DNA from: Dehalococcoidia bacterium
GTDB taxonomy: Bacteria; Chloroflexota; Dehalococcoidia; Bin125
Direction: 5' to 3'
Assembly: GCA_007571275.1 (NCBI GenBank)
Contig: RKRS01000110.1
Location: forward strand, 1-6,126
DNA: 6,126 nt
Of the stretch, positions 1-5,616 are shown piece by piece. The notes under the pieces were generated by a model. That model saw only the letters and a list, made by a program, of their open reading frames with translations. It had not been told where the DNA came from and searched no databases. A program made the position numbers and the translations under genes. Numbering within the stretch: the stretch's first letter is position 1; each line of letters starts with the position of its first letter.

Positions 1-718
1 CACGCCGGGCATAGCGTTGCACGCTCAGCTGGACGGCGCGGGCGGAGAGCGGGCCGCCAAATCGATTGAGCCACAGCCATGAGCTGGAGCGCTCGGACAG
101 TAACTCGGGGCGTCCGTCTCGCAGATAGCGGCGGAGCCATTGACGCGCGGCGTGACCGAGCAGCGCCATGCGTTCCTTATCGCCCTTGCCACGCACGATG
201 AAGGCATTGTGGTCGGCGTCATAGTCGGTGATATGAATGCCGACGAGCTCGGAGACGCGCATCCCGGTGCCGTAGAGCGCTTCCAGCAGCGCGCGATCTC
301 GCAATCCTGTGGGCGTATCGACGTCGGGCGCAGAGAGCAGCGCCTCGATCTGGGCTTCGCTGAGGACGATTGGCAAGTGAGCAGTGACCGTTGGAGTCGC
401 AGCCAGGATCAGCGGGTCACGCTCCAGCTCGCTTGTTCGCGTCAGATGTCGCGTGAACGACTTGATCGTCGATGCCCGCCGTCGTATGGATGCTTCCGCG
501 ATCCCATCAACTTGCAGATCGGACAGATACTGGCGGTAGTCGAATCGAGACAGGCTATCGAGTGTGTGATCTGACCGCTCGATCCAGCGTAGGAAATGCG
601 TAAGGTCAGAGCGATAGTTGCGAATCGTATGTCGAGAGAGGCCGCGCCCGTTTTCGAGTTTCGAGAGATAACGATCGAGGGCGCGCTGGTGTGGTCGAGT
701 GAGTTCGGCGGCGGTCAC
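1..718 (-). CDS. xerC: XerC/XerD-type tyrosine recombinase (3' partial)
   Basis: Reading the minus strand from GTG at 718 gives 239 residues open to the window edge. The N-terminal SAM-like DNA-binding domain is at about 10-100, with GLSRHTIRNYRSDLTHFLRW at 26-45. The catalytic domain starts near 117 (LPIVLSEAQIEALL). Catalytic R154 lies in YGTGMRVSELVG and catalytic K178 in VRGKGDKER. Their 24-residue spacing matches R148 and K172 of E. coli XerD. The His-x-x-Arg box and the nucleophilic tyrosine would lie in the roughly 60 residues missing beyond the left edge. Xer proteins resolve chromosome dimers at dif. Position after dprA-topA and the length of the N-terminal domain argue for a chromosomal Xer rather than a phage integrase. 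I cannot tell XerC from a single-recombinase XerA/XerD type, so the symbol is tentative. The ribosome site is weak (AGTGAG), and the frame stays open upstream into topA, so the start is likely but not certain. Confidence 0.9.
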   Translation of the reverse strand, partial: MTAAELTRPHQRALDRYLSKLENGRGLSRHTIRNYRSDLTHFLRWIERSDHTLDSLSRFDYRQYLSDLQVDGIAEASIRRRASTIKSFTRHLTRTSELERDPLILAATPTVTAHLPIVLSEAQIEALLSAPDVDTPTGLRDRALLEALYGTGMRVSELVGIHITDYDADHNAFIVRGKGDKERMALLGHAARQWLRRYLRDGRPELLSERSSSWLWLNRFGGPLSARAVQLSVQRYARR

Positions 719-734
719 GAGCTCACTGTAGGGC

Positions 735-748
735 AGCGCCGAAGCGCT
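735..748 (-). repeat. C(UUCG)G tetraloop hairpin between topA and the Xer gene
   Basis: The minus strand reads AGCGC-TTCG-GCGCT: a perfect five-pair stem closed by C-G around a UUCG tetraloop, one of the most stable RNA loop types. Its first base is the last A of the topA stop codon, and it ends 16 nt before the GTG of the recombinase gene. No run of T follows, so it does not look like a Rho-independent terminator. It could protect the topA message end or affect entry of ribosomes at the next gene; neither role is shown by the sequence. Confidence 0.55.
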
Positions 749-3231
749 TAGCGGCGGCGATTGGTCCGCCGGTTGCCGCTGCTGCGTCTGGTTGCCCTGG
801 GTTCAGCCAGTAGTGCGAGCGCACGGTCGAGTTCGATCGTCTCGAGATCATCATCGTCCTTGAGATTTCGGCGTTCGGCGCCGCACTGAACGTACGGACC
901 CCAGCGACCAGGACGGGCCATGACTTCCTCACCGGTCTCGGGGTGTGCGCCGAGCGCCTTGGGCCAGCGCAGCCAGTCGATCGCGTGTTCCAGATTGACG
1001 TCCGGCAGTGGCATGCCTTTGGGCACTGAAGCTCGACGCGGCTTTGGTTGGCCGCGTTTCGGCCGCCCAACGACTTCTCCCAGCTGGACGAAGGGACCGA
1101 ACCGACCGTTGAGCAGCCAGACATCGTCGTCATAGTCAGGGTGACGACCCAGTTTGCGTGGCAATTGCAGCGTCGTTTCGAGTAGTTCATCTGCCTGCGC
1201 GAGCGTCAGATCGGCAGGAGCCAGGTCGGGCGGTAGCGGAGCGGTACGCATATCCTCACCGACGCCGCGTCGGAGGAATGACGAACCGCCGCGAATCCGC
1301 ACCTGGATGTCCTCAGGCCCGACGTGGTCGTCGCCATGGCGGTCGAGGCTGAGCCCGTCTTTATCCAGATTGAGCGCCCAGAACGAGATCGTGTCAATCT
1401 TTTCGGCAACGCGACGCTTCAGCCCCCCTTCCTCCCCGTCGGCCCCGAAGTAGAAGGCGTGCAGGTGTTCCTCACCCCGTGTCTCGCCACGGGCGATCCG
1501 GTCGAGGCTGTTCTCCATGTCCGCGGTGAATTCCGCATTGACGAGATCGGCAAAGTGTTCGGTTAGCAGGTCGGTGACGCCAAACCCGAGGAATGTAGGA
1601 ATGAGCGTGCGTCCGCTGCGGGTCACGTAATTGCGATCGGTGAGGGTCTTGATGATGGCTGCGTAGGTGCTCGGTCTGCCCAGTCCGTCCTCCTCCAGCT
1701 TTTTGACCAGCGAGGCCTCGGTATATCGCGGTGGCGGTTGCGACTCGCTTCGCCGAGGTTCAAATTCGAGTAATCGGGCGGAGTCGCCTTCGCTGACGTC
1801 CGGCAGGAGTTGCTGGCGCTCGCCGCGTGGCGGCAATACCTCATACCAGCCGGAGAAGAGCACCACCTGCCCGTTGGCGATCATCACTGCCGGATCATCT
1901 TCAGGGTGCTCGGGCAGGTTGGCCTGTAGCTCGATTCGGGTCCGTTCGACTTGCGCGTCCGCCATCTGGCAGGCGAGCGTTCGTCGCCAGATCAGGTCGT
2001 AGAGAGCGAAGTCATCGCCGTCCAGCACGTCGCGCAACGACGCTGGCGTCCTGTTGATATCGGTTGGGCGAATCGCCTCGTGAGCTTCCTGCGCGTTCCG
2101 AGAACGGGTCTTGTACGTCCGGAATTGGTGGTACTGGTCACCGTATGTCGACTTGACGTAATCAGCCGCCTGGCCCAACGCCTGGTCGGAGAGCGTGACC
2201 GAGTCAGTGCGCATGTAGGTGATCAGTCCCACTCGCTCCGTGCCGAGGTCGATGCCCTGGTAGAGCCGCTGAGCGGCCGCCATGGCGCGGGCGGATCCCA
2301 TCCCGAGCCGATTCGATGCCGCCTGCTGCATGGTGGAAGTCGTAAACGGTGGCGCCGGACGCATCCGAGCCTGCGTCTTGGCGATCCTGGCGACGGACCA
2401 AGCGGCGTTGGTCATGGCCGGGCGCAAGCCTTCGAGCGTCTCCTCGGTTTCCCAACGCTTGTGATCGGCCGCAAGCTGACCGGTTGACGGGTCGAAATCC
2501 GACGTCTGACTGGCAAGCTCAACCCCGCCAAGCGACAGGAGCCGAGCGCTGAGTCGGCTGTCGTCGATCTCAAAGTTGACGCTCGCGCCCCAATACTCGG
2601 CGCTGACGAATGCCATCCGTTCCCGTTCGCGGTCGACCAGGAAGCGTAGGGCGACGCTCTGGACGCGACCGGCTGATGTTCCTTGGCCAAGTTTGCGCCA
2701 GAGCACCGGGCTCAGCGAATACCCATACAGACGGTCGAGAATGCGTCGAGATTCCTGCGCCTCCACCAGATGTTTGTCAATCTCGCGTGGCGATTCCAGC
2801 GCGCGATCGATCGCTGTGGGCGTGATCTCGTGAAAGACGATCCGTTCGTATGGCACTTTGGGTTTCAGCACTTCGACGAGATGCCAGCCGATCGATTCGC
2901 CTTCGCGATCCTCGTCCGTGGCCAGGAGGACGCGGTCTGCCTGTTTGAGTTCCTTGCGCAGCCGGGTGACGTGCTTCTTCGACTCGCTGGGCACGATGTA
3001 GTACGGCTGAAAGCCGTGGTCGACATCGACCGCCAGATCGGCCCAGGGTTGGCCTTTGATGGTTGCCGGACGTTCGGCGGCGCGGCGCGGGAGATCGCGC
3101 ACGTGGCCGAAGCAGGCGCTGACGACATATTCATCATCCAGAAACCTGGAGATCGTGTCTGCCTTGGCGCCGGACTCGACAATGACCAGCGTTTTTTTGT
3201 CGCTTGAGCCGGCGTTGCTAGCGTCGGGCAT
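748..3231 (-). CDS. topA: DNA topoisomerase I (type IA)
   Basis: TopA relaxes negatively supercoiled DNA by cutting one strand through a 5'-phosphotyrosine link. The 827-residue protein has the Toprim domain at about 13-125, with E19 of VIVES and the metal-binding D106, D108 and E110 in TDEDREGES. The catalytic core includes SAGRVQSVALR (187-197), the active-site Y339 and R341 in GLITYMRTDS, EAHEAIRPTDI (382-392) and LGRPSTYAAI (517-526). The C-terminus has no cysteine tetrads. It carries glycine-rich repeats, GRFGPFVQLG (709-718) and GRWGPYVQCG (776-785), preceded by a degenerate copy near 612-668, then an arginine-rich tail (811-827). This resembles the zinc-free enzymes of Actinobacteria and Chloroflexota. 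The ATG at 3231 lies inside the end of dprA, with a weak AGGA about 10 nt upstream. Oddities are ESGAKAD in place of the usual ESPAKAK, and an A7 run at codons 12-14. Confidence 0.97.
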   Translation of the reverse strand: MPDASNAGSSDKKTLVIVESGAKADTISRFLDDEYVVSACFGHVRDLPRRAAERPATIKGQPWADLAVDVDHGFQPYYIVPSESKKHVTRLRKELKQADRVLLATDEDREGESIGWHLVEVLKPKVPYERIVFHEITPTAIDRALESPREIDKHLVEAQESRRILDRLYGYSLSPVLWRKLGQGTSAGRVQSVALRFLVDRERERMAFVSAEYWGASVNFEIDDSRLSARLLSLGGVELASQTSDFDPSTGQLAADHKRWETEETLEGLRPAMTNAAWSVARIAKTQARMRPAPPFTTSTMQQAASNRLGMGSARAMAAAQRLYQGIDLGTERVGLITYMRTDSVTLSDQALGQAADYVKSTYGDQYHQFRTYKTRSRNAQEAHEAIRPTDINRTPASLRDVLDGDDFALYDLIWRRTLACQMADAQVERTRIELQANLPEHPEDDPAVMIANGQVVLFSGWYEVLPPRGERQQLLPDVSEGDSARLLEFEPRRSESQPPPRYTEASLVKKLEEDGLGRPSTYAAIIKTLTDRNYVTRSGRTLIPTFLGFGVTDLLTEHFADLVNAEFTADMENSLDRIARGETRGEEHLHAFYFGADGEEGGLKRRVAEKIDTISFWALNLDKDGLSLDRHGDDHVGPEDIQVRIRGGSSFLRRGVGEDMRTAPLPPDLAPADLTLAQADELLETTLQLPRKLGRHPDYDDDVWLLNGRFGPFVQLGEVVGRPKRGQPKPRRASVPKGMPLPDVNLEHAIDWLRWPKALGAHPETGEEVMARPGRWGPYVQCGAERRNLKDDDDLETIELDRALALLAEPRATRRSSGNRRTNRRR

Positions 3232-4327
3232 ATGTCATTGGTCCTACTTGCTGAATCAGGCCTTTAAGTTCCAGCGTCGCCATGGCGGCGGCCGTTTCGT
3301 GGACAGGTTGTTGGATCAGGCGCGAGAGCTCGTCAACGTGGATCGGCTCGCTGCCAATCTGCTCAAGCAGGAGCGCTTCCATCGGATCCTCCGGCAACTG
3401 CTCGACCAATTCCGCCTGGCGCTCAATCGGTCCCAGGTTGAGTTCATCAAGCACATCCTGAGCGCAAGTGACGAGCTTACCCAATCCACGTTTGATGACG
3501 TTATTCGCTCCGGTCGATTGCTCGGACGTGATCGGACCTGGAACAGCGAAGACCTCTCGTCCCTGGTCTAGCGCCGAAGTGACTGTATGCCATGTGCCTG
3601 ATTTTTCGCCTGCCTCGGTGACCAGCGTGCCCAGGCTGATCCCGGCGATGATGCGATTACGGCGGGGGAAGTAGCGGGCGTCTGGTCGCTTGCCCAGCGG
3701 ATACTCGCTGAGCATCGCGCCGCCACTGTCCAGGATCTTCGCCGCCAGGCGTTTGTGTTCCGGCGGATACACACGGTCAAGTCCGCTGGCGACCACAGCG
3801 ATGGTGCGACCGCCGTGTTCGAGTGTGGTCTCGTGTGCGATGCCGTCCACGCCGCGAGCGAGACCCGAGACGATGGTCAATCCTGTTGCGGCGAGTTCGG
3901 CAGTCAGTGTGCGTGTGACCTGATTGCCATATGGCGTTGGTCGGCGAGTGCCGACGATTGCCAGTGACCATTCATCGCGGTCGAGCAGATCGCCTCGGAG
4001 ATAGATCAGCGGAGGCGGGTCGGGGATTTCCTTCAGGCGACGCGGATAGCGCTCGTCGTCCGGAGTCAGTGCGGCAATGCCGCTGCCGAGCATGCGACCA
4101 TACGCCTCTGCCGGGTCCAGGGCGGCTCGTGACGCCTCGAGTTCTTCGATGGTGCGATTATCCAGACCAGCTTCACGCAGGAAGCTGCGATCCGCGCGCC
4201 AGGCGTCCTCGAGATCGCCGAAGAATCGCTCAAGCGCCGACATACGAGCCGGGCCAATACCGGTGACGTGTGAGAACGCCACACGAAATTGCAGGTCACT
4301 GGCTGAAGGTTCGGAGGAAGGTGGCAC
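3218..4327 (-). CDS. dprA: DNA-processing protein DprA (Smf)
   Basis: DprA is a cytoplasmic protein that binds incoming single-stranded DNA and loads RecA onto it during natural transformation; it is also widespread in bacteria not known to be competent. The 369 residues show the expected order. A helix-hairpin-helix/SAM-like region is at about 12-65 (VTGIGPARMSALERFFG). The Rossmann-like core is at about 85-297, with VGTRRPTPYG (125-134), SGLARGVDGIAHETTL (154-169), FPRRNRIIAG (220-229), TEAGEKSG (237-244) and GREVFAVPG (256-264). A C-terminal winged helix is at about 312-369. The start is GTG at 4327. An in-frame TGA lies three codons upstream (4336-4334), so no longer version is possible. 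The ribosome site is weak (GTGAG, 6 nt before the start). The gene begins 11 nt after the previous stop, and its last 14 nt overlap topA, which suggests translational coupling. Confidence 0.96.
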   Translation of the reverse strand: MPPSSEPSASDLQFRVAFSHVTGIGPARMSALERFFGDLEDAWRADRSFLREAGLDNRTIEELEASRAALDPAEAYGRMLGSGIAALTPDDERYPRRLKEIPDPPPLIYLRGDLLDRDEWSLAIVGTRRPTPYGNQVTRTLTAELAATGLTIVSGLARGVDGIAHETTLEHGGRTIAVVASGLDRVYPPEHKRLAAKILDSGGAMLSEYPLGKRPDARYFPRRNRIIAGISLGTLVTEAGEKSGTWHTVTSALDQGREVFAVPGPITSEQSTGANNVIKRGLGKLVTCAQDVLDELNLGPIERQAELVEQLPEDPMEALLLEQIGSEPIHVDELSRLIQQPVHETAAAMATLELKGLIQQVGPMTYARR

Positions 4328-4338
4328 GAAGGCTCACA

Positions 4339-5616
4339 TTAGTGCGAGATGGCGCTGCTGTCAGCAGCAGCTTCACGGGCTGTAGCGCGCATTTGTACCA
4401 CACGACGCCCGTTCATGCGCTCGACAGCCACCGAAAGTGTGCCCAGACGAACTTCGTCCCCGACTTCAGGAATACGCCCGAGGCGATCAAAGACCAGACC
4501 GGCGACCGTGTCATAATCAGCCGCCTCGATATGTCCACCGATCTGTTCCAGCGCCGCCAGCGGCGCGCGCCCGTCCAGGATCAACGCGCCGTCAACCAGC
4601 CGCGCGCCTTCCTCGTCGGCGCCAGCGGGGTCATATTCATCAGCAATTTCGCCGACGATCTCTTCGAGAATGTCCTCCAGCGTGATCAATCCGGCCGTGC
4701 CGCCGTACTCGTCCAGCACAATCGCCATATGCACTCTCGAGCCGCGCAGCTCGTGGAGCAGGTCGTCAATCAGCTTGGACTCCGGCACCAGGATCGGCTC
4801 GCGTCCGATCTCCGAGATCGGTCGCTTGCGATCTTTGAGAATCTCGGCCATCAGATCTTTGGCGTAGACGATGCCGGTGATGTTGTCGATGGAGTCCTGG
4901 TAGATCGGGACGCGCGAGTACCCGTGCTCAAGCAGGAAGTTCGCTGCCGCGGTGAGTTCAGTGTCCGAGCGCAACGCGGCAATGTCCGGTCGAGGCGTCA
5001 TCGCCTCGCGCACAATGCGATCGCCAATGGTCATAATCCCGCGGATCATCTCTCGCTCGCCCTCGGCGATCGTTTCGTTCTCCTGCTCGATCAGCACTTC
5101 AATGTCGGTCGGCTGGGGCGCAACCTCAGTGTGGCGACGGCCAAGCCCGGTGACCAGTCGCGCTGGCGCCTCGAGCAGGGCGGCCGGCCAGAGGAACACG
5201 GCGTCGAGCAGATCGATCGCGGGAACGAAGTTCATCGCAAAGCCTTCAGGCCAGGTGGCCGCCAGGCGTCGCGGCACCGAGTGAATCAATGCAGCGACGA
5301 TGGCCGAGACGATGCCGGTCACCACCATCGTTTCCCACTGGAATCCCGTTTCACGAATCACGATGTAGAAGATTGCGGTGAAGCCGCTGGCCACGGCGAC
5401 GGTGCGGCCTACGGCGAATGAGCCGAGCGCGCGCTCACGGTCAGCGGTGATCTGGGTCAGCCGATTGGCACGTCGGTTTTCGGGCTGGCGGCTCGCAAGC
5501 AGTCGCGCGCGTGATCGCGAGAGCGAAATCACGCCAGCCTCAGCAATGGCCTCAAGCGTCAACAGCGTGACCGCAAGGATCAGAATGACCAGGGCGATGA
5601 TTGCGCTGTCACTCAC
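4339..5616 (-). CDS. CorC/CNNM-family membrane protein (DUF21, CBS pair, CorC_HlyC domain)
   Basis: This 425-residue protein has the family's three-part layout and usual length. Residues about 1-150 are a DUF21-type membrane domain with hydrophobic helices near 5-24, 72-87, 97-112 and 130-148. A CBS pair follows. CBS1 (about 202-256) contains REAMTPRPDI and SRVPIY. CBS2 (about 267-329) contains the family signature DEYGGTAGLITLEDILEEI and GEIADEYD. The CorC_HlyC domain spans about 343-412 (TVAGLVFDRLGRIPEVGD). Relatives move or regulate Mg2+ (or Na+) at the cytoplasmic membrane, and their CBS domains bind ATP. The GTG start at 5616 was chosen because AGAGGAG lies 7 nt upstream and a typical first helix begins directly after it. 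A GTG/ATG start farther upstream would only add an arginine-rich leader lying inside glmU. The membrane domain lacks several conserved motif residues (see findings), so transport activity is uncertain. The old name 'hemolysin' should not be taken as function. Confidence 0.92.
   Translation of the reverse strand: MSDSAIIALVILILAVTLLTLEAIAEAGVISLSRSRARLLASRQPENRRANRLTQITADRERALGSFAVGRTVAVASGFTAIFYIVIRETGFQWETMVVTGIVSAIVAALIHSVPRRLAATWPEGFAMNFVPAIDLLDAVFLWPAALLEAPARLVTGLGRRHTEVAPQPTDIEVLIEQENETIAEGEREMIRGIMTIGDRIVREAMTPRPDIAALRSDTELTAAANFLLEHGYSRVPIYQDSIDNITGIVYAKDLMAEILKDRKRPISEIGREPILVPESKLIDDLLHELRGSRVHMAIVLDEYGGTAGLITLEDILEEIVGEIADEYDPAGADEEGARLVDGALILDGRAPLAALEQIGGHIEAADYDTVAGLVFDRLGRIPEVGDEVRLGTLSVAVERMNGRRVVQMRATAREAAADSSAISH
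4354..4368 (-). repeat. short perfect inverted repeat at the end of the CorC-like gene
   Basis: Two 7-nt arms (GCTGCTG and CAGCAGC) flank a single base. As RNA this could fold into a stem of about five pairs with a five-base loop. It lies in the alanine/serine-coding tail of the gene, 12 nt before its stop codon and 26 nt before the dprA start. No T-tract follows, so it is not an intrinsic terminator. It may only reflect runs of GCN/AGC codons. Confidence 0.35.

Noticed and set aside
140..574. Plus-strand open frame of 144 codons opposite the recombinase gene
   Set aside because: The minus-strand frame in this region carries a clear Xer domain with catalytic Arg and Lys at the right spacing, so the plus frame is a shadow.
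1..718. Reading the tyrosine recombinase as a phage or transposon integrase
   Set aside because: The N-terminal domain has Xer length and sequence, the gene follows topA in a housekeeping unit, and no other mobile-element gene, repeat or tRNA is present.
719..747. Intrinsic terminator after topA
   Set aside because: A stable hairpin is present but no T-tract follows on the minus strand; the sequence after the stem is GCCCTACAG.
723..1190. Alternative minus-strand frame of 155 codons within the 3' end of topA
   Set aside because: It overlaps the conserved C-terminal repeats of TopA in another frame and resembles no known protein.
1951..2487. Plus-strand open frame of 178 codons opposite the middle of topA
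   Set aside because: Shadow of the topA codon pattern; the protein has no recognisable features.
2683..3207. Plus-strand open frame of 174 codons opposite the start of topA
   Set aside because: It is antisense to the conserved Toprim and core region of TopA; no motif or ribosome site supports it.
4270..5421. Plus-strand open frame of 383 codons opposite the CorC-like gene
   Set aside because: It lies fully antisense to a well-supported gene, has no recognisable domain, a composition rich in Arg, Gln, His and Asp typical of a GC-rich shadow frame, and starts with GTG inside dprA without a good ribosome site.
4339..5616. Naming the CorC-like protein a hemolysin
   Set aside because: The label comes from an old annotation of a relative; the domain layout is that of CNNM/CorC membrane proteins and nothing here suggests a toxin.
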